A stretch of 64,000 nt of DNA from Ascaphus truei. Lineage: Eukaryota; Chordata; Amphibia; Anura; Ascaphidae. Location: NCBI GenBank assembly GCA_036426205.1, contig WSYH01002479.1, forward strand, positions 21,953 to 85,952. Direction: 5' to 3'. Below the pieces are notes generated by a model, which did not search any database, was not told the origin of the DNA, and was given only the letters and a program-made list of their open reading frames with translations. Shown here piece by piece: positions 9,500-21,899 of this stretch; position 1 is the first letter of the stretch; each line of letters starts with the position of its first letter. A program made the position numbers and the translations under genes.

Positions 9500-12240
9500 G
9501 GCATAACCTTTCGTTTGTCACGAAGGTCCGGATTTCCTCTAGTTTTGCTGACCGTACCGTCGGGAGTTTTAATGTCTTGTCTGCAGATTAATCTGTACAC
9601 TCACCCTCATACGAGGTTGCGATAAAATGTGTAGTTTTGTGGTGGTAGAGTGTCTTGTCTCTGGATTTGAGTTTGAAAACTCCTATTTCTCTTTGAAAAA
9701 TTACCTTTTCTGCGTCCCACTGTTCGTCTCTAGATAAACTGGAGCTGATATTGATTGAACGGAGGTCTCTCCACTTCCTTTTTTGGACAGGAAATTTCTA
9801 ATTTCTCTCTCTTCTCCCCTTTTTTTATTGTTTCGCTCAATCAGTCTTCCTGTACTTGTTTGCGTTTTAGGCCGATTTAGGGGCGCACCCGTGGCTTCCG
9901 CCGGTTAAACTTCTGCCAACGAGAGTATAGTATTTTTCAAAATTTCCGGAACGGCATTATTGGGTTTTTGTTCTAAACTGGTAAACCTTGTTTTGTCTTT
10001 CAAGGTCTAAACAGCAACCCTGGCCCTTATCAATGCCTTAAAAGAAAAACCCCAACAATCTCATGGTTGCTTGTTGTAAACTTAGCCTAAAATGTAAGCT
10101 GCTACAATTCCACTAGTCTTATTAACTTGTCCTAGCGTACTGCAAATTATGAATAGTAACCTTCCCTGGGGTTTTTCATACACATTGCTGATGACTGATC
10201 CCAGTTTTCTTGCTTCAGGCCAATGTGATTGACAACCTGCCGCAGCACAAATTCCCTAAGCAAGTTTTTTGTTTGTGGGGTGGTGTGGGATAAACATCCA
10301 TCTAAAGAATGGGGGTGTTCTTTCATTAAGCGCCCAATGCAATGTCTTTCGGCTTGTTGGTAACTGAACCATTGGCGGCTTTATATTGGCCATAGGGATC
10401 CACACTTGTACCCTAGCTGGCACGGTCAATTACCTTGAGCTCCTCCCTCTTGTTGCTAAGAGGACTAATAATTTCTCTTAGCAGTGTGATTTCCTGCAGT
10501 AGCATTAGGCACGCTCTGTCTCACATCCCGGTGCACTTGTGTCACTCCACCCCGGTAAATGTACTGGTTAAATAATGTTGTGAGATTCTCCCCCATAGTT
10601 TTCACCCAGAAATTAATAGGAGCCCCCTGTCTGTCCACGCCTGTGCACAAATCACAGGCTGTTGCCCCAAAATGACATTGCTGCATTATATGTCAAATTG
10701 ATGATCGTGTGTGTCAACGGGTTATATGCCTGTTTGTATGGTATTGATATGTGTGTGGGTCACTGTGGGTTGGTCCTATGTGAGATAGGATATCTTCACC
10801 AGGTCCCCACGGGCCAATTAAATTCAAATGCCAGAGTTTCACCATCAATCACCTCTCTAAGATACTGACTTCTCATGAAAACATTCAGATCTGCAACCCG
10901 TGCAAAATCCATAACAGCCATGATATACGATTAATATTTATATAATGAAAATTGTACCTTCTCTCTATTATAAAGAGGAAATAGCATACCAATGTACTTT
11001 AAAGATTAAATGGGTAACATACGAATTTATGACTTATTTATACAACGCATGCGTAATAACCACTTTTAGGCACCATAATCTTTGGCTCCTGCCACCTTCC
11101 TCTCCCAGTAATGCCTCTTGATAGTTATATCCGGCAACTAGCACAAAACAAATCACGATATCGTACTTGTTTTGAGATTCTCGGTTTCACACTCTCTTAA
11201 GATGCAAGTATTGTGAGATTTTTATAAGAAGGTCACTCAGAGTTTGTAAAAGATAAGGTTTGGTCGTTTATGATCACATAACAAAATATCAGAATTATCG
11301 CAACCACCTAACTTTTAAGCTCACGGCTACAGTAACTAACATCCATTCCTAACTATGGCAAGATTATTTATCTAATATGCATGTCATACTCACAAACCGA
11401 AAGTTATACAATAGGGCAGCCCAGTCTCAGATAAGTCTCATCTGTGTGGTTCTCCCACTCTCTCACTTCGGTTCTATCAATGCCCTGTCCACCCTACTTA
11501 TTGGAGCTATTTTTGCTGCGACTGATATTTGGCATCCTCTGTGGCTCTGATGATGATTTTTTAGCATCAGCAATTACAGTTTGACCGCAACGGGGTTTAC
11601 CCCCCTGAGTACTACTTTCCTCGTTTTATTCTCTGTACCTATGTACAAATATCCTGTCCTTTTCCTTCTAGCAAAACAACCCTTTTTCTAAGATCAGAAC
11701 AGCTAAGATATTGCAATATGCTCCCATCTGTTACTTACGCTAAATATGTACTCTATATGTACCTGTGACACTGTATTAAGTATTCTTTTATGTCCCTAGA
11801 AGCTACCTGCAATCCATAACATTCGCCCATGTCCTGCAGCAGAGTCCCCACTCCCTCGGGTAGTGGGGCCCCGTGACCTCAGGACCACTTTCCCAACTTC
11901 CGCTCCCATAAGGACTTTGACGGGATCTCGGGAGGCCCTCCCTCTCCGATCCCGTCCGCACACATGTGCCCGACCTCGGGATATGAAGCACCCTCTATCC
12001 CCTAGCCGCTCTCACGTTATCCCACCCCCTTCAACTTTATTGTCTAAACCGTTATTTAACCAAACCGCATCTATAACGTAACTGTAGATGTTTATTATGG
12101 GTTTTTTTTTTTTTTTTTTTGGCCAGGGCTCTAGTCTAGTTGCCTAAGTCCAGTTCCCAAAAACGGCCCCCCGCTTACTCCTAAACCCGTACTCACCTCC
12201 TCCCTAATCTCGCCCCACTTGCTTGAAGCTCATACACCAG
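9500..12240. other. Unassigned sequence upstream of the pol remnant
   Basis: If the antisense retroelement were complete, its protease and gag would lie here on the minus strand. Only short open stretches are present (for example 10,465-10,686 minus, 73 codons), none with motifs I recognise. AT content rises between about 10,900 and 11,800. A T-run of about 20 lies at 12,101-12,120. Confidence 0.4.
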
Positions 12241-12310
12241 TGTTCCCCCCCCTGTTGTTTTTCTCCCCCCATTTTTCCTTTTTTCTCTCTCTCTCCCTCC
12301 CCTCCCCGCC
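12240..12310. repeat. Polypyrimidine tract
   Basis: Nearly uninterrupted C/T run on the + strand just left of the CpG-rich block. Confidence 0.8.
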
Positions 12311-12439
12311 CTAATCACCTGTGCTCTCCTTTTGTCCTATCTCGCGTGCATCCTATCCCCCTTTCTCGCTGCCTGAGCTTGCCTCTGTGGAGTGCCGCTT
12401 CGTGCCGTCCCCTGTGTGTCCGCTCATTCCTCCCTTCTG

Positions 12440-12800
12440 CCTGCGCTCCCCTTTAATGTGCCGCTATAACTCGGCGCGTCCGGGGACTTCCACTTGCGTG
12501 CGTGGGGCCGTCCCCCTCCCGCCTTCGTGGTCCGCTCCGGCGCGCCTCAGTCTATCTCGGTACATCCGCCACCTTCCAAGATGGCGCTGAGACTCCTCTG
12601 GCGTCCTCCTACGACAACATCCGGTTTCCGGGCGGCCGCCATTTTGGTGCCCTCCTGGCGCCCTCGGGAAGATGTGTTGCTCTCTGCTCCGCTCACTCAC
12701 CCTTCCTGGTTTCTGCGCCTCACGGGATCAACGGGGGGAATCTGAGAAGCGCATTTCACCCGCCATCCTTCCTCCATCCTCTTGCCCGACCGAAAGGTTA
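12440..12800. promoter_or_regulatory. CpG-rich block with YY1-like motifs
   Basis: This stretch is much richer in CpG than its surroundings. CCAAGATGGCGC at 12,576-12,587 and GCCGCCATTTTGG at 12,635-12,647 match the YY1 consensus in opposite orientations; another CCGCCATCTTG lies at 13,577-13,587. Such clusters occur in TATA-less promoters of genes and in LINE or retroviral 5' regions. No downstream coding frame was identified, so whether it is a host or transposon promoter is open. Confidence 0.4.
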
Positions 12801-15590
12801 GTTTCTTTTCCTTTTCTCTTTGTAGGGATTGTCGGGCCGACTTTGACGGGTGACCGGGGGGGGGGAGGTCTCTGTGGTCAACACCTGGGGGTTCCTAGAG
12901 CTCTATGCCGGGTCAGAGGCGAGGTCAAGGGCTGTCAGACCCTGTCCCAGTGGCCTCCCAAACTGGCCTCAACTTAGGCCCTCACCAGGCAAACTGTAAC
13001 TTAAAACACCGAAATGTTTGCATGAGTCCTTTAGTAACTTTTATAACTTTATGTTTTTCTCCACTTATATTCTCTTGGGTCTTTGGCGTGCTGAAACCAA
13101 AAAAAAACCAAAAATCAATGAGCGTCGGACGTCCAATCACAATAAGGGTGAGCGGGGATAAGTCCTGGATAATCTGGCATTTTTGGTGGATCGATTCCCA
13201 AACGGCAGGACCCTCTTGTAGCGCAACACTGGCCGTTCGTTGTATAATAGTGTAGCCGGAGGATATGTCTCTCTGGCTGTTCATTTAGACTGGTCGGGAG
13301 CGCAGGGCCCTTTGGCAACGGTCCATTGCCAGACCTCTTTATTGCTGTCTGCATCGGGATTCCAGCCAGCCGTGCGTGAAGCCTCACAATCCCCACTTCT
13401 TCAGGGCCCCCCCCGGATTCAATATTATTTCTCTATCGCTGTTCTCTCCGCGTCTCCTTCCGCTCTTTTAGCTAAGCTCCTCTCTTTTGTTTTTGAAGTC
13501 CGCTGCCTGTTTTTTCTCTGTCGTTTTCCCTGCCCTGATGGTGAGATCCCTTGGCTCCCCGATAATCCGTTCGGGTCCGCCATCTTGTTGAACCTTCAGC
13601 TCCCCTTAACCTCCTTACTATCACCGCCGCTTTGTAGAAGCATTTTCAGGTCATTATAGAGCTGCGAAGTCAAAACATCGCCGGACAGGAGTTGGGACTG
13701 ACTATTGTTCCTTCGTTGTCCCCTTCCAATTCTGTGTCAGTTGTCCGCCATTCTCCTGTTTGAGCACTTTCATTCAGAGAAGCAGAGCCGCGCCAACCAG
13801 AAGTAAGCCCGTACTTCAGCTAAGCTTTTTTTTTTCTTGCCGACCCGGCTTCTTAGGGGCCATCCTGGGTGTTTACCTAGCCGTGATCAAGTGTCATCGC
13901 CTCGGTTTTGTTTTTGGGGTGTTTATTTCGTAATATACTGTGGACCGCGGGACGGAGCAAGCCACTCAGCTTCCATAAACAACCGATCCTTCGCGCTGCG
14001 CCTCCCATTGACGGACATTTTTATTATCCTGGAGCCGCAATGTTCAGAGCTGTTAAACTTTTGGCATCCTTCAACAACATTCCCTTGCACAATACGGTTT
14101 ATCCTTTCCCACAGCAATGAGGAGAATATCCTTCCTGTACCAACGGTGTACAAGGCTCATGGCCTCTGGCCACTAGGGTTGTGTACCCCAAGCCCACAGA
14201 CAGAAATGCTACTGCATGCGTCCAGTTCACCATCCTGTACCCCTTAAGAAGTTTTGCCTTACTCGCACTTTTAAGGGTGAAAACGAATTACCAGTGATCC
14301 TGACAATAGTGGATGATGGCACTAGTTGCCCGGCAACTCGGTTCCTAAAACAGGATATTTGCCCAATATGATGTTAAAGTGCATTAGAACGTGTCAAACA
14401 ATTTGGATCGGAATAACTCTAACATCCCTTGGTGGAGTGTTAAGCAATCGCACAGATTCATGTGGTTAGCAGCGTCAGCACAGCATCAAGGCTCATCCAA
14501 CAAGCGTGCGGCACAATTGGCGATCCTTGCAATGATGAGAAGTTGGACAGTTTTTCAGGAGCCTCCCTCCTATTTTGTTTTTCACAACGTGGTCACAGCA
14601 TGGGTGACTGATCAAACCACGGACCCTATGGACAATGGTGCGCAACCCCAAACCTGACTACCAAGAACCTGCTCATACAAGTGCCGGGGCTGTAACGAAA
14701 CTTTCCCTTTAATATTGCAGTCCGGGTCATCATAAACTACTCACCGCACAAAGTGTATGCTCATTAAAATTCGACAAATTCCTTAACTGCGAGCAAAATT
14801 TGCAGTATAATTGATCAAGTGCCCCTGCACCGTGTACTACATTGCAAACCTGTTAGGGATGTTAAGAGGCGGATAGCCATTTCATCGGTCCTATCAGAAG
14901 GCATTACTTAATGGCAAACACAGGACGACCAGGAGTTTCAAATGCCTACCAGTCGCAACGCACTGTCATGGTGACATGCAGACACTCTTGGCGACATTCC
15001 GGTTGTATGCCAATTCTACACAAGTTCAACAAGTACACACCACGGGGTGGCGACAGGAATAAACTTCTCTTGCGAATGAGCCGAGGCTGATTTTTGAGAC
15101 GTTGAAAACTGTAGCTCCGCATGGACTTTAATGAGGACCTCAAAGTTGGGGATGTTTTTTATGATACTACAAGGTCTTTTTTTATGATACTCTAAACCCC
15201 GCTCTTTTCTAAGCAATTTTTGATGATTTTTTTATATATCATATTTTCAGATAAGTTTTCCTCATGGCTCCCTTCAGTCACCCACTTCGCACTCCCTTCA
15301 TTCAGCGTTCATTTGAGTGATTGCATGTGTAATGTGGGTGTCCGGTGTTTTGACACGTTTGCTTCATCATTCACACTGTCCTCCAGCCTATGCCATAGTG
15401 TCCACACTACACCCTTCATCCCCTTTCTCTGGGCACATCCATTACTTAGTTTCCTATCAGGGAACATAAGGGGCCATAAATCTGTCATGTAACCAAGTAT
15501 TTTATGTAGGTGTATTTATTTCACTCTATGAGGTTTTTTTTGGTAGTGGCCATAACTGGTATGTGGCTGTGTTCGTTGCACCTAATGTTA
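12800..15590. other. Unassigned, moderately GC-rich then AT-rich sequence
   Basis: Contains a further YY1-like site (13,577-13,587) and several open stretches up to 139 codons (13,240-13,659 plus) without recognisable domains. No inverted or tandem repeat of note was seen. It lies between the CpG-rich block and the second copy of repeat U. Confidence 0.4.
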
Positions 15591-15591
15591 C

Positions 15592-16925
15592 AGGACCCCG
15601 TGGCCCGCGTTGCCTAGGTCAACAGCAGGATACACAGGTTTTATTTTTGCGCATTGGTTGCTACGGACGCGTTAACGGCTACGCATGCTCAGTTTGTCAA
15701 CGGCTTTAGGGCTGTTCACTTCTGCCTCCCCGAGGCGCATGCTTGAAACGACGATGCTGCGTGTCAATCAAGCGCCGGGGTGTATGCTGATGCTCATCGT
15801 GTCCGACCCATACTCTGTTATGCGGTTCTTTGGTCCACACGGGTGAGTTTGATTATTTTTATATATATATATATATCTATATATATATATATCTATATAC
15901 ACACACATCTATTTTATTAATTAATCCTATTCTAAAACGTCTTGAAGGTTAGTGCACTAGGGGGGTTGCTTTTTCCTTTTTTCCATAGTTTTACTTCTGG
16001 GATGTATACTCTTTTTTGATGCAGCAGCCCCCCTTATCACCAAGTCGACTGCGTTTTTTGGACTTTTCCCTTTCCCATGAAGGGGAGTGTCGTGACACAT
16101 TGTGTCTGATTCTTTCTGGACTTTATTCTTTTTTGTATATTTTTGAGTATTTTATTTGTCATAAGATAATGGTTTTAGCGCTGTTTGTTTTCGCTCCTGG
16201 TTATATTGTGATGGCCGACACCACATTGCGTCTTTTTTTGTCCCCAATGAAGCAGGGAAACACTGTACTTTCTAAGCACGGGGTTTTTATTTACAGGGAT
16301 AATATGAATCTGGCCCCACCGTCCCTTTGAGAAACACCCAAATAATAAAATCAAATCCTATTGCCATTAGGAAATTTTTTAAAAACTACATATTTCAGCA
16401 GCAACTCTACCAACCACCCAGGTGGATAGCTAGCTCATTCCACCCACAACAGATGTTTATTATTTGGCTTCGCATAAAATCTCTGTATACCGAAAAATCA
16501 GGGTTTGGCTTATCTGTAAGTCCAACCAGCGATGTCCCTGCTCAGCACAGCTCTCTCACAGCATGTGTCTCTCAGACTTCTTTCATTCCTTTCACCCCGC
16601 CATTGCTGGGGAGCTCCTCTTCTCATCCCTTCTCTGGGAAGCAACTGCCTCAGCAGGTGCCTTGCTGCTTCGCATGCTTTTAAGCACTCCTGATTAATTA
16701 ACCCAGCAGGTGCTCAGCCAAGCCGAGAGGATTAACTCGATGAAGAGCTGCAAAGAATTCATATAACTGGCCCTATTCACCCCTAGAGGACAGCGATGGC
16801 ACCCACAATTTGCATCTCATCCACCTCTGTTTAAAAGCTGTGTTTAAACAGCATCATTGGGCTTGAGGATTGGCTTGTGTACATCGAGCTTGAGACAAAA
16901 GGTGCACTGATGCTCATTTGCCAGG
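15592..16925 (-). repeat. Long interspersed repeat U, copy 2 (empty site for the 1.56 kb insertion)
   Basis: It matches 1-1,223 and then continues into sequence matching 2,828-2,905, so it lacks the insertion at 1,224-2,780. Divergence is mostly single-base indels, especially in homopolymers. The match ends inside the octamer MITE, where the interior is reversed relative to copy 1. Confidence 0.8.
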
Positions 16926-17012
16926 TCCTTTTCCCAGAATCCCTGCTGCAGTGGAAGTGCTGTATGCTGGGTGACAATGGGAAAGCAGGTTGTGCAGACC
17001 TGTCTAAGACCT
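16905..17012. mobile_element. Octamer MITE, interior inverted relative to copy 1
   Basis: After GCTCATTTGC the sequence reads CCCAGAATCCCTGCTGCAG and onward, the reverse complement of the interior at 2,881-3,007, while the outer flank is in the same orientation as copy 1. Recombination between the terminal repeats would give this arrangement. Confidence 0.6.
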
Positions 17013-17068
17013 GCCATGAACATACAGAATATTTGCAGTTGCTATATATTATATATATATATTTGAAA

Positions 17069-17856
17069 AAGAAAGAAAAAACAATGCGCACCTAGTGGCA
17101 TTAACATAATCAAATTGTAATGTCAAGGAACTAAAATCTATCAATGCCCACTCACGAAGGTTAGCAATAAAATAGCTGTATGAGATTGGCTTCTCATGTG
17201 CCGTCGGCTCGATCCTCTTGTTGTAGCCCAAATGCTGGCGTCGTCACGTGACCCCTCTCGGTAACCGGTGAATCGAAAGCTCACATGCAATGTTCGCTGG
17301 GAAGGGACCTCTAGACACGGCAAAGGTCCTCCAGGTCCTCTATGTTAATAGCTGGAGCCGTCTGATACACACCAAGGCCAGGAGTTCCTGGCAGCAGCGC
17401 CTCGATGCTCCGTGGGCAAATTGCGGTCTCAAGCTAGTCCGTGTCCCTACGCGTTTTCGTCACGGATAGTCTACTAATAATTGAGAAACAAGTTCTACAT
17501 TTAAGAGACTCCTTCCTGGTGGTGTATCCGACGCTCCAAGACCTACCTAACCATATAGACCTGGAGGACCTTTGCTGCTAGAGGGTCCCTTCCCAGCCGA
17601 ACTTGCATGTTGAGCTTCCGCTTTCCTTTCCCCGTTCACCGGTTACACGAGGTGGAGTCACGTACACGCCAGATTTGGAGCTACACCAGATAGGATCGAT
17701 CCAACGGCACATGATAGCCAATCTCATACACGCCTATTTTAATTGCTTTAAACCTTGTGAGTGGCATTTGGATAGATTTATGTTGCCTTGAAATACATTT
17801 GTTTTTTAATTATGTTAATGCACTAGGGGTGCGCCTGTTTTTTCTTTTCTTTTTGT
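17069..17856. mobile_element. Fold-back element A (Penelope-associated?)
   Basis: The arms at about 17,069-17,345 and 17,546-17,856 are reverse complements with noise: GCGCACCTAGTGGCATTAAC on the left faces GTTAATGCACTAGGGGTGCG on the right, and the inner ends around GGTCCTCCAGGTC also pair. The ~200 bp loop contains, on the minus strand near 17,440-17,465, GACGAAAACGCGTAGGGAC. This resembles the GAAACGCGT block of the hammerhead-like cores in the other fold-backs, but the CUGANGA side is degenerate. No protein is encoded. Confidence 0.65.
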
Positions 17857-17859
17857 CAG

Positions 17860-18240
17860 TATTGGTTCAGGGACTGGTTTTTTTTTGGGGTGGAAAAAAA
17901 AAAAATGTTTCCCCCGCCGCCCTTTGAAACGGGGCTCAAGACTTGGTGCTATTATCCATTGGAACGACTTTTAATATTGAAGGGTTGTTTGTATTTTTTA
18001 ATTTTCTTTTTCACTTTTTTAATTTTTGTTTTATTAAAACTGTTAGTATTTTTAACCTACAGAGGTATTTTTAATCTAGTACAAGTAGTATTAGTATTCA
18101 CATTGGCATATTGGCATTTTAGTCTCTTCATTGTGTATTAGTTTTAAACTAGTCACCCCCCCAAGCACCCTACTGATTAGCTAGCGGTTTCTTTTTTAAT
18201 TATCTTATATAAAGGCGCTACGTTCATTTTTTTGTTTTGT
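17860..18240. other. T-rich spacer
   Basis: T-rich sequence with homopolymer runs and a TATAAAGGCGC motif near 18,210. The 83-codon frame here is low complexity. No gene is seen. Confidence 0.4.
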
Positions 18241-18244
18241 TTAA

Positions 18245-18302
18245 TATAATGCATATATATATAATATATATATATATAATATAATATATATATCTATATA
18301 TA
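18245..18302. repeat. TA microsatellite
   Basis: Interrupted (TA)n tract. Confidence 0.9.
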
Positions 18303-18402
18303 ACAAACAGAGAAAAACAACATCGCTAACACATTTAATCTTATGACAAAATAAATACCTCAATAAATATAACAAAAACATGAATAAACGAGTCCAAACA
18401 CA
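18300..18402 (+). repeat. Inverted fragment of repeat U
   Basis: The sequence with GCTAACACATTTAATCTTATG and AATAAATACCTCAATAAATA is the reverse complement of about 515-610 in copy 1 of repeat U. Confidence 0.7.
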
Positions 18403-18650
18403 TATCTATATTTATATATAAGAATAATATATACTGAGTTAACGTTATGGTGAGTAAAAAGGACAAAAACCCTCCACAGCAAGCAAATATGCAAATGTAA
18501 ATACAACTGGTGTGCTCATCTGCATGTCTTTATGGGTCTCTTCTTCTCTCACCATAACTTACTCATGTATGGTAAACCCCATCCTTAGTAGCTTCTCCTG
18601 CATACCCAGTTTACAACCACCCCACACTGATGAGACCCATCAAGTCAAAC

Positions 18651-18672
18651 AGCTGTCTGTGGGTGGGTTTTT
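18651..18672. repeat. Left target-site duplication of the Tx1-like LINE
   Basis: These 22 bases, starting AGCTGTCTGTGG, are identical to 24,585-24,606, directly after the poly(A) tail. Confidence 0.85.
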
Positions 18673-18689
18673 TGCGAAATCAAGAGGAT

Positions 18690-20250
18690 GGAAGGTTTCC
18701 ATTGGAGCCCGCCGGGACCACCCTGCACAATGAAGAAGCTGAAAAGACGAAGAAGGGAGCACCGGCACCCCCTTAGACAGGTCCCCACGAGCATGAGAAC
18801 GGACGTAGGAGGCCCAGCCGGCAACGCATCTCCAGCGGCTCAGCGACTTTGCCACCCCAGCTGCCTCACCCCCACTGCCGCACCAGCAGCGCGGCCCCAG
18901 CTCCAACCCTGGTAGCTGGGAGCAGCAGTCAACAGGAGGCTCCCCCGCCTGGAACCCTGGATGATGCTACGGTGGTTATGCAGCTGAGGGTATGCGACTG
19001 ACACGCCCTCTATTGACGCTGAACCCTTTGCCATGATCTGGTAAGCAAAGCAGGCTTTACTACTCCGGACGAGATCCTGAGCTCCAGGACCTCAGGGTTG
19101 CCTGTTTTTCGTCACCTTCGCCACGGCGGGAGCCTGCAGGCGGTACTGGAGTCTTTCAACCCTGAAACAGGAGGTCCCCTCTCATAGTTCCGACGTGAAA
19201 CTGCCCTATCCAGAGGGACAGAAGAGGATCACTGTGACGGTGAGAAACCCCATATCCCTGGAAAGGATATTGCTACCTTTCTGCGGCTCTCTTGCCCGGG
19301 TGAAGGGAGCCGACAGGATCAAGGAAAGTTGGGGTACGGGTGGGAAAGTTGAAGCTGGTTTCGCTTGTGGCCAAATCCATAACATGGCAGATCGTCTGCA
19401 CCACTCCCTCCCAGTTTTTCACTTGCGGGCACTCCAGGGAGGACTTTTACCCTGACCATCCCCAGACCTGCGGTAATTGTCGGGGGAACCTGGGCATCAG
19501 TTGAATAGTGCACCCTGAAAGCCTGCAGAAATGCAAGACACCGACACGAAACCCAGTGATTTTCCCGCCAGAAAAACCTGCGACCTGTGGGAGAGCAACC
19601 ACTGTTCCGGGACTGCCAGCTGGTGGTCAGGAGGCTACGCATAGGCCGCGGACTAAAGGGCGCACACCAGGCGCGCCCCTGACATCATTCCAGAAGGCCA
19701 GCCAAGAAGCCCCCTGCCAACCAACCCTTAAAGGCAAAAAGGGGGTAAGTTCAGAAGAGCAAGGGAAAAAGGAGCCACCCAAGCAGCCGCCCGCTGCAGC
19801 TCCTGAGCCCCAGCTGCCCCTTCAGTAGCATCCCCACCCCACCCCTTCCCACCCTCAACCCCTGCTTGCAACACTCCTCCTCGCCGACCCCCACTGTGCT
19901 GCAAACCGTCCACCCTCCCCCCGCCCTACCCCAACCTCCCCGACCATCCCACCTCTTGCCCCCTCCCACCCTCCACTGCAGCCCAGCCCCCCCACCCTCC
20001 ATGAGGCTGCAGCCCCTCCCTCTGTAACACCTCTCCCCCTCCCAGCCCCGAGGCTTGTGCAACCCCCCTGCCCTCGTTCCTCCCTGCTACAGATAAACGC
20101 GCCCCCATAGCCCAGACTCGGAATGGAGAACAGTGGAAAAGAGTAGAGGTCGCCCCTGAGACGGATAGGCCCGCACAGGGCTGGAGCAGGAAAGACCAAA
20201 TGGCAATCGGCGACTACATCCTCATCCCATTTCCAGCGATGGCTGACATG
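18690..20250 (+). pseudogene. Tx1-like ORF1 (nucleic-acid-binding) remnant
   Basis: Near 19,405-19,540 the + strand encodes a Cys/His-rich stretch: FTCGHSREDFYPDHP, then QTCGNCRG, then LQKCKTPT. The spacing fits CCHC-type knuckles of Tx1-group ORF1 proteins, which bind the element RNA. It is followed by a Pro/Ser-rich tail (19,760-20,060) with long C-runs. Frames change several times, so the start and stop are not defined. Confidence 0.55.
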
Positions 20251-20529
20251 TGAACCATTAACTGCGACCTGGAGGATTGGAAGAGGAAGTCATGCTGATG
20301 GAGGCAGCCCATTGTCAGCGAGCAGGCCGGTCCCATTTAGAACATCCACCTACGAGCACACACGTGGTGACCATGGAAGAGCTCAAAGTAGGGGCGAGAG
20401 GCAGCAGAGACCCTCTTCCTCTCCTCATGACAACCTTGGGCAACCATGGATCTGCTAGCCAGCTGCTGGGCAGGAGGACAACAAAGACACCCACAGCAAT
20501 GACGAGAGATGTAACCTAGTCTCATACAC

Positions 20530-21340
20530 TCATGTCAGTCCAACCCTTTTATCCCCAACTAATGGCTCTCTTTAAACATTTATCCCAATCCATTAACCGT
20601 AAGGATCATAGGGATGCGATGAGACGTGCCAGGGTACTAACATTCCTTCTTTACAGAAATGTGATGTGTATACTACAGGAATGTGCCTTACCTTTTCTCT
20701 CGCTCCTAAAACAGGCAACCTGAGGCGTCAGTGGTTCCACGCCCCTCCTACTGGTCTCTGGGGGGAAACGGTGCAGGACGCGGTGTAGCCATTTTGATCG
20801 CGGGGGGGGATGTTTCACATGTTGATTCTGTTCCATAACTCGTCTGGCGGCAGACTACTAGGTCGTAGACGTTTCGTGGGCAGCGGGAGACCCGATTAGG
20901 CATCACATGTGTACGCAGCCCTTTCCTAGCCCCCCCGCCGAGTAATGATTCGGCGTCTTGGAACTTTTTCCATCACCATTCGCCCTTCGGCTTCGCACCT
21001 TCCAGCAGTGGTGATGGTGGGATTTCAATGGCGACATTGAGGTTGGGGTGGCGCAGTGCCCCCCCAGCAATCAGGCAACAGATAGATGTGACGTCCAGGC
21101 TACTCATGGCTATTATTAGGCTGGGCCATCCCTGAAGGACGCCATGTGGGATCTCATGTGGAGCAGTGCCGGCAAGAAAACTACTCTTGGTGCCCACGAC
21201 AATGGTTGCCTTGGTGCTCAGATTGACTCTTTGGTACACCAAGCAGGTACATAGCTCACAGACAGCACTCCATGGTCGCAGTACATGTCTCGTACCACAG
21301 AGCCATTCATCTCAGACTGGTCCGCCTTGAGGTAGTTTCC
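20530..21340 (+). pseudogene. Tx1-like ORF2 endonuclease domain remnant
   Basis: A frame from about 20,532 encodes DAMRRARVLTFL and then LQECALPFLS, the Gln-Glu box of AP-type LINE endonucleases. At about 21,290 a SerTyrHisArgAlaIle replaces the usual Ser-Asp-His end box. In between, frames are broken. The domain would nick the target to prime reverse transcription; as read it is not intact. Confidence 0.6.
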
Positions 21341-21899
21341 CCCCCAGGGCCGGATCCTGAAGCTGTACTGCGCGCACTGCTGGAAAGGGAGGAGATCATG
21401 GAGGAGCTAAACAGCATACACAAGCAGGGAAAGAATACTAGAAGATCCTGTTTCCCCGGCACTGCAGAAGTGGGTCGAGATCAACCGAAAGAATCACAAT
21501 GATCCCGCTCGCTTCCATAGATCAAGGCAAACGGGCAAGCCCTCCTGTGCTGAGAGGAGAGGGGAGCTAATCGAGAGGCCCTTAGCACCCGCCAGCAGAA
21601 GCATTCAGTCCCTGCATGACTCAAACGCGTGCGGCTGAACGTGGATACGACCTGGAGAAACCAGAGAGCCTGGCAAAAGCACTTTATGTGAATCCAGACG
21701 AATCATCTTCCGTTCCAAGGTGTGATGACCTTGATAGAGGGGGTAGAAATGCAATCCTTCTTCTTCAGCAAAACTCTCGCCCGTGCCCACAATATGCCCC
21801 TGAAGGACTGGCTAGGACAAAATGGCAATCGTGCAAGTCAGCGGAAGGAGGAAGTTCATGGGTCGTGAAGAGAATTTCTATTAAGACCTCTACTCCCCA

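Noticed and set aside
10465..10686. Minus-strand ORF as gag or env of the retroelement
   Set aside because: Only 73 codons and no motif; position alone is not enough.
13115..13220. Possible retroviral primer-binding site (TTTGGTGGATCGATTCCC)
   Set aside because: It does not match the 3' end of a tRNA convincingly and no LTR end could be defined next to it.
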